Both the position numbers and the translations under genes were made by a program. From positions 3,419,277 to 3,483,276 of the forward strand of contig MU271143.1 in NCBI GenBank assembly GCA_021432605.1: DNA of 64,000 nucleotides, in the 5' to 3' direction. The DNA comes from Coniochaeta sp. PMI_546 (taxonomy: Eukaryota > Ascomycota > Sordariomycetes > Coniochaetales > Coniochaetaceae). Each line of letters begins with the position of its first letter. Position 1 is the stretch's first letter. A model generated the notes under the pieces. The model made no database searches. It saw only the letters and a list, made by a program, of their open reading frames with translations, and was not told where the DNA came from. This document shows, in pieces, positions 22,111 through 34,355 of the stretch.

Positions 22111-24665
22111 ATGACTGTGAAGGACCAAGATGTGTATGTCCTGTGTCCACCACCCTTGCGCAACCTCCCATGATGTCCCTGCCGCGCATCGCCTGGTTGT
22201 CATGCGACTTGGGGTACCTCGGGTTGCCAATAAAGATCTCGCTAATTATATGTCGCGGACAACAGTTACTACCCGACTGAAGCCCTCATCCTCGCAAACC
22301 CGCGCCGTCACTACCGCGCCACAATAGGAACAGTGTATGTCTGCCAATGCGTATCGCGGCCACAGCAGAGTCTAAATGAGACAATGCGAGCCGTCGAACA
22401 TAACAGAGGCCCGACCCAAGATACTGACTGTGTGACAGACACTGGCAGCTACGCTCTCTAATCAGCGCCGAGGGCCGCAACATCGTCTACTACCCTAGCG
22501 GTGCCGGAAACCTCCAGGTCCAACGACTCGATACCGATACCCGCGAGACCGAAACCGTGAACATCCTGCCCTTTCTCCCTCGCTGTTTGGTTGCCAAAAA
22601 TGGCTGGATATGTTCCGGCGGCGAGACTGGCGAGTTCACGGCCATCGACCTGAACGAGGACCGCTTTGCGCCTGACATTGCGACGGACGACGCGGCCCTG
22701 GAACAAGCCCTAGACTCAAACCCGGACGCATCGCAACTACTGGAACAATCTGCTGACCTGGTCAGCTCCTTACGCGTGCGGCAGAGCATCCGGACGCTCG
22801 CCCACGCGCGCAAGAACCTCGTCGGGAAGAGCAAGCAGTTCGGTAAAGAGAGGGTCAACTGCATCACCTTGTGGTTTCCACCGTCGACGCCGACGTTCGA
22901 AGGAGCTTACGACGAGCCCGTTGCGGTGCTAGCCAACAATGACAAGTCAGTCGCCATTGTTAGTCTGCGCAGCCAAGAACTCTTGATTGAGATCGAGTAT
23001 CCCGACTGCGTCAACCGCGCGGTGTGCTCCCCTGACGGACGGCTTCTGATCGCCATCAGCGACGACCCATATCTGTACATATACGAGCAGTGCTGCACAA
23101 ATGGGCACACGAAGGAAGCCCTCGGATCAGCATACAAACCCATCTACCGCTGGACGCAGCGCAACAAGGTCCACCTCATCAGCCAGAGCAAGGAGGACAG
23201 GTCGGATAACCGAGGAAGCTTTGCAGCCTGCTTCTCCAGCTCCGGGCGGTATCTGGCCGTCGGCACCCAATATGGCGCCATCTCCATCTTCGATACCACA
23301 ACCATCACCGACCCAGAGGTTATCTCGCTGGTCACCTCCTTCACGACTTCGCGACCTAGCAACGCTCTGGGAGCCGTCCGGGCAATGGAATTTGCGCCGG
23401 GGCCGGTTGACCTGCTGGCCTGGACCGAAGACCGCGGCAGAGTGGGCGTAGCAGACGTGCGGAACGGCTGTATATCCCGTCAGACCATTCATCTAGACAA
23501 GGAGGACGACTACGACCACATCAGCCTCAGCGACAGAGGCTCCATTGACCCTCGGCTTCTCGACGGCCGGAGAAGCGACCGCGGCGAGAACTCCAGACTG
23601 GCACCAACAAGCAACGCCGACCTGGCTGAGATGTCCAGACACCTAGCATCAAGTGGCAGCACCGACGCGGACGTCGAGCGCCTGAACCAACCCCTAACCC
23701 CAGACGAGACGCGCGTCCTCGAGGCCCTCCAAGTATACAGCCGGCGCCGCGAAGAGCGCGCCGCCCTCCGGGCCTCAGCCACACAGCGCCTGCTCGGCGG
23801 AGACCGCAGCTCGGACACGCGGCGGACAGCCGCCGACGCCGCCCGCACGGAGCGGAGCGCCATCGTATCCGCGGCCGTCAACGACGTGCTGGGCACCATC
23901 CGCGACATCCGGGACCAGCGGGACCGGATCCGGGAGAACATGGAGCGCCAGGAGCGCATCCGCAACTACGCCAGAGAAGACGCCGAGAACGAGGAGCTCC
24001 GCCGGCGCGCCCACACCCGGCCCTCGCCCAGCGACCCCCGCGGCAGCGCGCCGGGCGGACGACGTACGCCCTCCTCCTCAACCGGCACCACCACCGCCGC
24101 CGCCGCCGCCGCCCCGGCAGGGAGCGAGGACACCCTCTCGGCCCGCCGGGCCCTGGCCTCGAGGCTCATGGGAGACCTGCCGCCCAGCACGAGCGCGTGG
24201 TCCGACCTCGAGGCCCTGTGGAACCTGTCCTTCGACACGGGCTCGACCCCGACGCTGTACGACACCGGCCCGCACGCCGCGGTGAACTTCCGGGCGGCGG
24301 TGGACGCGGACACGCGCCGTCGGGACAGGGCGGCTTTCCTGATTAGAGAGTGGGAGACGAACTCGGCTAGGCGGTTGGGTCTTGGGCTTAGGCACTCGAT
24401 TGCTGATCCGTTTGATACGGCTGGTTTGGCGTGGAGTGAGGACGGGCGGAAATTGTGAGTATTTTTTTCATTGCCTTCTACCCTTTTTGACTCTGAGGGT
24501 TGTGTGTGTGTGTGAGAGAGAGAGCGAGCGAGAGAGATCGATCCAGGAGAGCGACAGGTGGCTAACAAAGAGCAATGCAGATTCGTCGGCGCGGAAAAGG
24601 GCATCTACGAGTTCCACGTCAACATGCTCAACCGGAAATTCGTGCCGACCAACGAGCCGCGCTGA
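22111..24665 (+). CDS. WD40-repeat protein with DUF2415-type motif, function unknown
   Basis: Exons 22111-22133, 22266-22334, 22439-24454 and 24581-24665 encode 730 residues. The N-terminal half (to about residue 330) looks like a beta-propeller: blades such as VYYPSGAGNLQVQRLD, WICSGGETGEFTAIDL and YLAVGTQYGAISIFD, ending in FAPGPVDLLAWTEDRGRVGVAD, which resembles DUF2415. The middle (about 370-560) is a charged, Arg/Glu-rich predicted coiled-coil with an Ala run. The last exon finishes the propeller (GLAWSEDGRKLFVGAEKGIYEF), so the disordered part is an insertion before the final blade. The two leading exons (23 and 69 nt) use the same GT|GTATGT donor and give MTVKDQDVYYPTEALILANP. The role is unknown; a substrate-adaptor or scaffold role is only a guess. 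Confidence 0.75.
24491..24539. repeat. (TG)n(AG)n microsatellite in intron 3
   Basis: A TG run followed by AG/GCGAG repeats inside the last intron of the WD40/DUF2415 gene. It ends 41 bases before the acceptor, so it spares the splice site, and is likely length-variable. Confidence 0.75.
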
Positions 24666-25304
24666 GACCTGAGATTGTGATCGAGATTAAGGCATGGCAA
24701 GGAAGGACGTATGTAATCTGTCTTGGGTGTGTTTTGTGTGTGATGATATCATGGCGCGCATGAGTTGGAGTCCCGGGAGTTCTTCTGTCTACTTCTGTTT
24801 TTTTGTGTGTGTCTGGAATAGGGGCAAGGGGAAACATCAACGAACGGAACGGAACACGGTCTGTTCTTCTTTTTTGGGCCGGCACATCACACAAATTGCC
24901 TCAACATGCTCATGGCGTTTCTGTGTTTCTTGCAGTTTCCGTTGGGAAAGGGGAGGGAAAATAAGGGAGATCCCTCGCTTGTTTTTAATAGCCCGTAAAA
25001 ATACCTAGGGGGAAAAGATTGCCTTGTCTATACCATCCCCGTTCGTTTTCTACCTTTAGACGCTTTCGCGACTCAACAAACGCAGCCACGACCACGAATC
25101 GTATAATCGTACAATCTCCTTGCGGCGCTGGCCCATCGGCAGGCCCGAGAGCGAGTCCCAGAGCCGCCTCGATACCGATCTCTACTCGGCAAGGACAAGC
25201 GGCGCAGCTTCGGCGGCAGCCACGTCGGCCACTCCGTCCTCTTGCTTGATCACCAGGACAGCGTCCTCCTCGGCTTCGACTCGCTGTCCCGTCGCAGCCG
25301 ACAG
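24666..25304. other. Convergent intergenic region
   Basis: A 639-base gap between the 3' ends of the WD40 gene and TRM4. The 3' half continues as low-complexity, Arg/Ser-rich frames opposite the TRM4 tail. Nothing supports a separate gene. Confidence 0.5.
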
Positions 25305-28099
25305 CTACTCGGCAGCGGCGGGCGCATCCTCGGCCGGCTGGTCGGCAGCAGCCACGCCGTCCTCCGTCTTGGCTGCCTCCCCATCCTCAACCTTGCCAGC
25401 CTCACCCTCAACCTTGCCAGCCTCATCCTCAACCTTCCCATCCTTGCCCTCCCCCTCCTGCCCCTCCCTCGTCTTCTTCGCCCCATTAACCTGCGTAATA
25501 TTGATCAACGGCGTCGTATCATTAAAGATCCTCAACAACATAGCCGCCCGATCCTCCTTGGGCAGCATGAGATTCAAGCTCTGAAAGCTCTTCCAAAGCG
25601 GCAACGCCATGCGCTCGGCAAAGTCCGGATCCGTCCCGTCGGGCTCGACCCGGAGCACGCAGCAGCCCATGCCGATGTCCCTCACCCTCTCGCCGATCTC
25701 GCCCAGCCCTCGCCACAGATCCCCCGAGATCTTGGGGAACATCTCGACCAGCAGCTTCCGCAGCGTTTCTTTGTCGGTCAGCGTCACGACCCGGCCGGCC
25801 CCGATGTACCCGTGCAGGATCGGCATGCCCTCGGACTGGATCCGCCAGCGGCAGACCTCGGCGCTGGGCGCGTCCTGCTTGACGAACATCTTGACCCCGC
25901 CGTGGATGAACTTGGCCCCCCGCCCTTCGTTGAGGGTCAGCAGGTCGCGCACCAGGGCCGACGTGTAGTAGATGGCCTTGGCCGGCTCGCCCATGGCGTT
26001 GCGCACCATGTACCGGTCCGTCGGGAAGCGCGGCGAGATGCCGTAGAAGGCCGTCACGTCCTTGATCACCTCGTTGTCCGGGGACAGGTACTTGAAGGGC
26101 TCTTCGAAGGGCCCGTCTGGGCGGCGTTTGGGCGGGGGTGCGGATGTGGCTGGCGTCGACGCTGCGGGAGTCTGGGCCGTGGAGGTGCTGGGTGTCGCGT
26201 CTGCGTCGGGCATTGCCTGGTCGGCGGAGGGTGCTTCGGGCTCGACTTCGTCGGTCTTGACCTCTTCCGCGGTGACTTCGGGCTTGGGCTCCTCGACGGG
26301 GGTGGATATGGCAGCCTTGATCTCTTGCTCGAGCTGGATCGTCTCTTGCTGGTTCTCGGCGATGACAGTGTCGGTTCCGCTGCTGACGACCTCCGGCTCA
26401 CCCTTGACGTCAACGGCCTCGACCTTGGGCCTCTTGGACTCCTGGTCCTCGACCGCAGCCTCTTCGCGCGGCCGCTTGACGCCGTTGGTGTGCACCGGCT
26501 GCTTCGCGGCAGCCTCGGGCTTGGCCTTGAACTCGGCCTTCTTGTGCAGCACCGTGATGAAGAAGCCGCCGGTGTCCTGCATGTGGCTGTAGACGCGCAT
26601 GCACCGCTCTAGAGGCAGGTCGACGCAGTCGCCTTGCGTGGGCGGGAACATGGTCTCGACCAAGCGGCCGGGGGCGACACCGTCCTCGGTGCTCTTGGTG
26701 TACTCCTCGACCTCCTGCCACGTGTTCCACATGCGGCCGGACTTGTCCATGACCTTCCACTTCTTCATGCCGTCTTTCCTCTTGAGGAGGGGGAGCCGGT
26801 CGCTGCAGTCCACGATCTCGACCTTGTCCTGGCCGCAGCACCGCTCGATCGCGGCCGCGACGACGGACTCGTTCTCCACGGGATTCATACTGCAGGTCGA
26901 GTAGACGACGCGTCCTCCGACCTTGAGCAGCTGCAGAGCGCGCACGAGGATCCTGACCTGGGTGGTGTGCAGGCCGAGGGCGTTGCCGGGCGACCAGTCC
27001 TTCCACATGTTGACGTTCTTTCGGAGGGTGCCGTCTCCCGAGCAGGGGACATCGGCGAGGATCCGGTCGAACTTGAGGTAGTTATTCTTGGTCGGGTCTT
27101 GCGGGTTGGGTATCCTCAGCTGAGGGAAGAGCGTGGCATCGTGGTTGGTGACAATCAAGTTCGGCGATGACAGCCGCTTGAGCTGATGGATAAGCATGTG
27201 GCTGCGCTTGTAGTCCATGTCGTTGGCGATCATGAGTCCGGTAGCGCGGCCGTCATCGCTCGGATCAGCCTCCAGCTTTGCTGCCTCCTCCTCCTCGGGG
27301 TCGTCCTTGGCTGCCAGCGTGTCCTCGCCGGTGAAGGACTGCATCACCTTGTGCAACCTGGCCTCCTCGCCGCGGTGGATCATCTCGACGAGCTGGGCAG
27401 CCTTGCTTCCCGGGGCGGCGCACAGGTCGAGGGCGGTCATGCCGGGCTTGAGGTCCATCAGGAGGGGCGGGATCATGCTGACGACTTCCTGGCGGCTGAT
27501 GTTGCCGACACTGGTCTCGGAGACGAGGAACTTCTGGAAGGAGGCAAAGGGGGGGAACTTGCGGATGACGTTCTTGGGGGTGGTCATCCACCAGGCGAGG
27601 TTGTCGGGGTACCATGGTACTGGCTCGGGAGGGGTGACTGGCTGGCCGTCGTGCTGGGCGATCTTGGTGATCTCGGGAATGTATCTTGTTTGTAAGAGAC
27701 GCTTAACAGCCAATGCGTGCCTGAGGGGTCATGTTAGTCAAGACCAATAGTAATTAAAGACCGTGAATGGCAGTTTGTATCTTACCCTTTGGAGCCGCAG
27801 AATCGGAAGCTGTTGGGGAGCTCGCGCTTGAGCGCATCCCAAAAAGCCTTGTTCTCCTCCTCGGGAAGCTCTAGCAGGGCGTTGTAGTACGTCTCGAGCC
27901 TCTCGTTTGTCTTGACGACATCAGGATATTTTGTGTAGGGTCGGTGTCCTTGGCCTTGGGGATTCGCGTCGCGGTCTTTGCGGTCTCTGCGCATGCCGCC
28001 GCCGCGGTTGCGATTCTGTGATTATGCAATGTTAATTACCAGACAGTGATGACGTGTCTCCGTGCAGAGAGCGCATACCCTGAAACCTCCACGACCCAT
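25305..28099 (-). CDS. trm4: tRNA (cytosine-5-)-methyltransferase NCL1/TRM4
   Basis: Exons 28079-28099, 27786-28015 and 25305-27720 encode 888 residues, against 684 in yeast. It is an NSUN2-type RNA m5C methyltransferase that uses S-adenosylmethionine on several tRNA positions in the nucleus. Motifs: SAM site ALDLCAAPGSKAAQL (about 181), DVPCSGDGT (about 309, motif IV Cys) and YSTCSMNPVENE (about 359, motif VI catalytic Cys). The core around residues 84-480 and a PUA-like segment after 590 are well conserved. Extra length comes from a ~110-residue low-complexity Glu/Pro/Thr/Ala linker and a Glu/Ala/Lys tail with tandem repeats. The first exon encodes MGRGGFR, continuing an Arg/Gly-rich N-terminus. 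It converges on the WD40 gene. Confidence 0.94.
25385..25447 (-). repeat. Three tandem 21-bp units in the TRM4 3' coding end
   Basis: Units at 25385-25405, 25406-25426 and 25427-25447, the first two identical but for one base and the third diverged. They encode repeats of EAGKVE(D/G) in the acidic C-terminal tail and keep the frame. Confidence 0.8.
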
Positions 28100-28295
28100 G
28101 ATGTTGGTTGATGCAATTGAAGTCCCTTTGTGTGATATGGGACTACCTTGAGTACAGGGCTGGTCTCAATTTGCTGGGCGAGGCAGAGAGCAGCGCTTGA
28201 CACTGATTGACAAAAAAAAATAAAACTTTACAATCTCAGCCTTCTGCGGACCCCGCCCCCGCATCGCGCTAGCACATCGTTCCAAAAGGTTTCGT

Positions 28296-28311
28296 GTTAG
28301 GGTTAGGGTTA
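28296..28311. promoter_or_regulatory. Telomere-like (TTAGGG) repeat / telo-box upstream of TRM4
   Basis: Sequence GTTAGGGTTAGGGTTA, or TAACCCTAACCCTAAC in the TRM4 direction, ending 197 bases before the TRM4 ATG. It matches the fungal telomere unit. Telo-box motifs of this type bind Tbf1-like factors in promoters of ribosome and RNA-processing genes in some fungi, so a promoter role is plausible. It could also be an interstitial telomere scar. Confidence 0.6.
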
Positions 28312-28661
28312 TTATCATAGGGCCCCGTTCAAAATATTCGTACAGTGCTAAAAATACCTCGTTACTCTGCTGAATTAAAGAAGTATCTTACCCTTCCAGG
28401 TCGCTACTACTGCATGATAGTCTCAACCTTCTTAACCGCCTTGGACTCTCTGAGGAATGCAAGATGGTGTATTTAGGGCTGGTCCATGCCCGTTCTGCCA
28501 CTGAGCCATCGTCAAGCCACCCAGGGCTACATTAGTATAGTTGCTCGGTAGCGTCGGGCAACATGTGACTGCTTGGTCTAGTCGCCGTAAACGGGCCGAA
28601 CTGTCCTCTACCGGCACCACGGCATGCAGCAGGGCAGGCCTGGTGGAGAGTGATCGCCTAG

Positions 28662-28691
28662 GTAGGGCAGCATTTGCCCTACCTGCCCTAC
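28662..28691. repeat. Small inverted repeat (GTAGGGCA / TGCCCTAC)
   Basis: Perfect 8-bp arms at 28662-28669 and 28675-28682 with a 5-base loop, followed by a third copy of the TGCCCTAC arm at 28684-28691. It lies between TRM4 and the rhodopsin-domain gene. Function unknown. Confidence 0.5.
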
Positions 28692-29201
28692 TATGTAGAT
28701 CGATCATCGAGGACTGCGGCAGTCACGGCACTGTTGACAGACTGACGGACGAGGAGGAGGAGCCCAACAGCCATAAAATGATGAGTATCCAGCGTACCTC
28801 TATTCGTGTGATTAAATACCTATAATATCTCGCTTTATCCATGAGGGGGTATATATCAAACGATGGTCCCGAAAATACACACATCCCGCAGATGCTGCCA
28901 ACGATGCCTCAATATCCGACGCAACATCCCATGCCGTATTACGCCATCATAACCCGAAACGAAGGAGAGACGGCCTGGTCTCTCGTTTGTTCATCAATCC
29001 CATAAAATCCGGGTCATTATCCAGTCGTCATATAAACCCCCTATATTCCAGCCCAATGTCCAAAAAATGTCAGGGGTGGTCCCGAGCCAGATAAAAGTGT
29101 GTGTATTCCCCCAAAACACACACATGACGCCTCTGTCCTAAGTCCTGTAAAACTCCGTTCTGGCCTAGCCATTTAGTTTGTAAGATAAAAAAAAAAGCAA
29201 A

Positions 29202-30864
29202 TCATGAGCTCCGCAGAGACCCGGTATCGGTAAGCTCATGGCGGTGAGCAGTGTCTGATTTGGTGTCGAGAAGGCCGCCTGGATCGACCAGGACGAGATT
29301 CGCCATCCCGTTGGAACCATGCGAGGGCGATGGCGCCGAGTAGGAGGGCTCGCGCTCGGACCTGATGGTCTGCAGCTCCGTCGCAGGTCTGTACCTCGAC
29401 GAGGTTGTGGTGTTACTAGGCCTATGGCCTGACGGACTCAAGAGTCCGCCTATGTCCTGCAGAAACGCGGTGGATCCTCGTCGGAATCCACTGGCGCTCG
29501 CGGGGACTGACTGCGATGGGACGCTGTGAGGGGATACAGGGCCGCCTTCGCTCGATATGTAGCTGTCCTGCCGGCTGAGGGGTTGGTCGTCCAGCAGACC
29601 GCCGACGTCGAAGAATGACACCTTCCGCGGTGTGGCATTTGAGTCGCTCCTCGAGTTGAGCATCGGTTCTCGCGACAAGAGAGAGTCGTCGCTCCGCGCG
29701 GCGCTGGCTCGTTTCTGGCTGGGGAAGTGCCAGTTGTTCATGTCATTCGAGGACGTCAGCGTCGGCGCGGGCGTAAAAAGCCGGCCGTGAGCCTCCGAGT
29801 CGCTTTCTCGCAGCTCCGGCTGCACGCCGAACCCGGTGTCCCTCGCTAGGTCTTCCAGGCTGCCCCAGTGCTTGTTCAGCGTCGGTCGTCGCGAGTTGGA
29901 GCCCGAGGACCGCTCCATCGACCCTGCCGCAATTGACCCGTACTTATATCTCCTCTTCTTGACGCCACGGTCTCGCACGAACGAGCCCAAAACCAGAGCG
30001 TTTGCGGCAGTCGTGGCGAAGAGCAGCTCCACCGAGGCGTAGAGTGACCGGCTACTTTGACTTCCGTGCTCGTCGATTATATGAGGCACGCGGTATAGTG
30101 TGACCGTTACGGGTGCTAGACTTAGTGAGAAGAGCAGGATGAGCTGGACCTTGCGCTTAACGGTCATGCCGCTCCCCACGATGACGGGTATGGGGAAGAT
30201 GACGAGCAGCAGATCCGTAAAGACGTTGCAGACGGCCATAGTCAAGAGCTGAGCATATCCCTGGCGACATTGGCCTCCGGGGTCTGGCAGAACCTGCCAA
30301 TAGTGAGAAAAGGGGTGACATTCGGCGAGATCGCTGATGATGACCCCCACGAAGGTTGCGACCAAGGTGCAGCGGATGACGTTGAGTGTGATTTCGTAAG
30401 ACCTCTCCCAGGTGACATTTAGGCGTCTGAAAAACTCGAGGATGGTGTTCTTGAGGGTCCATAGCCTGTTTAGTGAGGTTAGCACGTTTGCTACTGCCAT
30501 CCTCATGTCCCAATTTGCGGACCACCTACGTTGCGGCGTAGAGTATCCGACTCAAGAGCACGAGACCGCTCGCTATCCTCTTATTGTATAGTTCCTCCTC
30601 CGAAAGTTGTGCACCTGCCAGCTGCGCATTGTTGGTACCGTAGATCAGGATCACATGAACGCAGCCCATGCGCAAGTAGAGCGGTACAAGTGCCATCGCT
30701 GCGACCTTGTCCTCCCTGAAGAGCCGCTCCGACCTCACAAACCGGCCGCCCACCCGCAGCAGGATGATAACCGTGCAGAACAGGGTAATCCACCAGCAGA
30801 CGAGGAGGGTCGGCTTGTCTTCCTGGAACGGCCGGAGCGGCGGCGGATCCGAGTAGAGCGGCAT
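29202..30864 (-). CDS. Fungal rhodopsin-domain (Pth11-type) seven-transmembrane protein
   Basis: Exons 30530-30864 and 29202-30465 encode 532 residues. The N-terminal ~290 residues have about seven hydrophobic helices, starting with LLVCWWITLFCTVIILLRVGGR. Motifs such as DLAECHPFSHYWQV and QGYAQLLTMAVCNVFTDLLLV are typical of the fungal extracellular-membrane 'rhodopsin' family that includes the receptor-like Pth11. There is no CFEM domain. The C-terminal ~240 residues are Ser/Arg/Pro-rich and cytoplasmic, presumably a signalling tail. The intron (30466-30529) splits codon 112 and restores LYAATLWTLKNT. A receptor role is family inference. The gene has 3.5 kb of empty sequence upstream. Confidence 0.85.
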
Positions 30865-33800
30865 GGCGCTGCTGCGAGGACGGAGATGCCGCGCCCGTCA
30901 ACCTCCGTGGAGGGACGAGCGGGGAAGAGGGGGTAATGCGCCGGTCTATGCCCTGGCTGGTGCAAGATCCAAAGATTCTTTTCTATGTTGTGGTGTTGGG
31001 TATGGCGATGGTTGAGTCGACATCCGAAAATCCAGTGCGAAGTCGGCCGGTTTTCCGTTACCTAACAGTGCGGTCCGGGGTCGTAACGGTAGCGGGTAGC
31101 GGCGTGAAATCATTGACAGAGTGACTTTGACAACTCGAACTGTTCGACATGAAGGCTGCCCTCACGACGCATATTTCTCCTGCTTGATTCCTGTGTCGAA
31201 TTGCCTTCCGGCGGTATGATGTGAAGGTGGCGGAGAGTGCGTAGGAAGAGGAGGATGGAAGTGCAGCGAAGACACGAGCGGGAGGAGGCGAGGAAGTGCT
31301 GACAAGAAACGGGGACGGATGCAGAGCTAATAATATGCAGCACTTTGCACTACCAAGAACTAGTGAGTTGCAGATACGCACAAGCGCAGCAGGACGGGAT
31401 GGAGACCTGGATAAGGTAGGCTGGATAGTCTGGTCTCTGGACTGGCTGGGATGCAGCCGCTATCTTTTTAGGTCCTGGGTCCACGGTTGTCGCAAGTCTG
31501 AGCTTTTTCCGGACCCCTGGTTGACGTGCAAGGTAAAAGAGGAACAGCACATCAGCGGCAATCGTCAGGGATCTGCGGCTGGCTCAATTGTCACGCAGAG
31601 ACTCTCGGCTGAGAAAAGCCTCCCTGGTCTCCAATTGCTGGCGAGTTTACACTAGACGAGCCATGAATGGTTGGCGGCCTGTGACCCCCAAAGTCGTCGC
31701 AGGAGTGGTGCAACACATGCGCCTCCTTCACATTCTGAATGTCCAGCTCGCACCTCGGCCACCTCCTCCGAACCAATGGCAGACCACTGCAAGGCCCTTT
31801 CACAGTATTCCGCCTGGAATCTCACCTGCTTCGTCTGAAGACTGCAATAGACTTTACCCGTGTAGACCCTCTGCTTATAAAGATGCTGTTGCCGAATGTC
31901 CCGCCATGCAGCGTCTCATGAATCGTTTGACTTTGAGATGAAGAACGTTGGCCGCGCGTGATGTCTCAGACTCTCAGTCTCCAGTCTCCGCTGCTTGGAC
32001 TTGGTGGGACTTTGGCCCTCGGGACCGACACCTACGCTACCTAAGCCTGCTAAGGCACTTGGTAGTTTTCCCAGCCTTCACAGGCTCCAGAGATAAGAAG
32101 AAAGGACGACAAAGTGGCAGGTTGTGCCGGCGGTTTGTGGATGGTGGGAATTCAAGCGACGGTGGCCAAATCTTCCAATCATTTCGCTTCCCAAGAACTG
32201 TCAACCAGGATTGTGCGCAATTTGGTATCCGCTCCGGGGACCATCGAACTAACGATCGCCGGCGCCAGAATGGGACCATGAATAATATCAGTTTTCGACT
32301 ACGGTATATCTACGTGTACACGTGTATATACGTACGAAGTCGCTCAAGCTATCGAGCCGTTCGAGTACATGTTAAATGACCCCTTTCATAGAGACGATCT
32401 GGAGAAAAGTGAAACCTGTTCCCTGGTGTTGAGTCGCAAAGTCTGAAGCGATCCACAGTGCTCCTCCGGCAGAGCATCTGGGTGGCTTTTCAAGATCCTT
32501 GGCGTCGAAGGTACACGTACCATGTGGCAGTGGGGCCCTTATCAATGGTGGAGGACGATCCTGCGACGCTACGTGAATATACCGGTACGTGAACCTACCC
32601 TCTTTGCCGGGTACCACGGCTACGGCACTCCACCCTCTCTACTCACAGTAGTGTAGCCTCGCAATAGGTGTCTTAGCCCTAAGGTAACGTGAAGACAGTA
32701 GAATGGCATGAAACTTCCAGGTTGTTTGTTTCGTGAGTTGATCACTCTTTACATTCTTTGATAGTTAGCGCCCGTAGTAAGTAGTCGCAGTAGCCCAAGT
32801 GCAAGGCATGTATAGAATATTCCATCCGGTTTCTTCTCTCTTACTGTAGGACAGGAGAATGAGACAACCCATGTCGGCCCGAGGCGAGCGGGGTTGACTG
32901 GAATGAATCCCATGCAAAAGTTCGATAGACACAGGCCAGGTCACGCGACCTCGAAACAAGTGGCTTTTCGCGGCTGCTGGATTGGGACAAGTCCTATCGC
33001 ACCTGCTCTGATAAAGCAGCTGAGCAGTTGGCAGATCTGTTGGTTCGGGATATTTCCAAGTCGAAGTTGGCATCTCACACTCAAACTTCGCTTGATGATG
33101 CTTTGACCAAGACGGCAAGAGCTAAGGAGGCCGTTACATTTGATAAGACTGACCCCCGTGCAAGGTCAATCATCACCTGATATGCCGCGCTAAGTTTCGT
33201 CTCTACGGCCTTATGGAGTTTTATCATCTTGAGCGTCCTCTCCGTAGTCTTCAATTGTCTTCATTTAATACCTCGTTGTCGACAGCATCTCGTTGTGGCT
33301 TGAGGAGCATTGTATTGTACCATGAAAATGGCTGCATGAATCTTTCCATGTCGCGTTGCCTCTTTGGGCCTCGGTCTGGCATGCCATGTTGGGGTATGTG
33401 CCATGCCTCCTCCAGGCTGCCGCAACTCACCATCAGCACGGCACACAGAGCGGTCAAGTAGTGTACCACCTCCGGTATACTTGAGAGGATTTGGATATTC
33501 GCGCAACCCAGCCCCTCGCTCGTTCATCGAGCTTCCCAAAACAGATGTCATTTTCAGATCCCAAAAGTCAAGCCTCGTAGAGTTTTGCGTATTGGTGTGG
33601 CTGCCTCACGAAAAAAATGGCCATCGTCTCTGACGGACCATTTGTGCGGGCCTGCTTTCCCTTGTCTTCTTCATCCCGCTCTCGTTTCTCAAATCACAAG
33701 ATTTGCCAGGCTTCTGAGCGTTATCACCGATACCCCTTATGAAGCGAGCCCAGCAGCGTGGAAAGACCAGGGTTTGTCATTCAGCATAAATCGAAAGGAC

Positions 33801-34355
33801 CGATCTGATCGCGAGGTACGGCTCAAGCCTCACGTTGGCCTGCACCCATTAAGCTTGAAAGTGGTCCACCTCATGCTCACACGGACTCAAGTGCAGTCCG
33901 GGGGGTGGGAGCGGCTCGGCCTACTCTATACCATCTTCCCGGTAAGCTGAAGCCATGTCATGCAGTCCGGATATTGACGTTGCATCTGGCTACCACACCG
34001 CCATGGCGGATGACACTTGGGGTAAAACGGTCGGTTTGTGTCGCCTTTGAGGTAACCTTCGAGGCTGACGGCATCATGCACGACTTTCCGAGAAGCCACT
34101 GTCGTTGTCGCTTGTAGAGATGGTGCACAGCAAGTGAGAGGCATTGTGTGACACTACCACAGTATGGCTCCTGCTTCGAATGCCTCGTAGCCACAGAATG
34201 TACACACGCTGCTTATAGGCGTACCAATTGAAGATCAACGATACCTATTGAAGGTGGCAAACGTGAGATAGTTTCTACGTTTCAGGGGGAATTGATCTCG
34301 ACCGTGGACCATGGACATCACAGACCTCAGAAGTCAGGTTGACCTAGCATGACAT
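30865..34355. other. Long gene-poor region (3.5 kb)
   Basis: The longest stretch without a gene in the left half. Frames are under ~145 codons and cut by stops on both strands. It contains a 12-bp palindrome ACGTGTACACGT (32312-32323) and a TA-rich neighbourhood. I see no terminal repeats or transposase motifs; old transposon relics cannot be excluded by eye. Confidence 0.5.

Larger units (their letters stand above)
28100..29201. other. Intergenic region between TRM4 and the rhodopsin-domain gene
   Basis: A 1.1 kb gap that holds the telo-box, the small inverted repeat and the TRM4 promoter. No coding signal was found. Confidence 0.5.

Noticed and set aside
25242-26612. 456-codon plus-strand frame opposite TRM4
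   Set aside because: Leu/Gly/Arg-rich shadow with no motif; TRM4 is supported by catalytic motifs.
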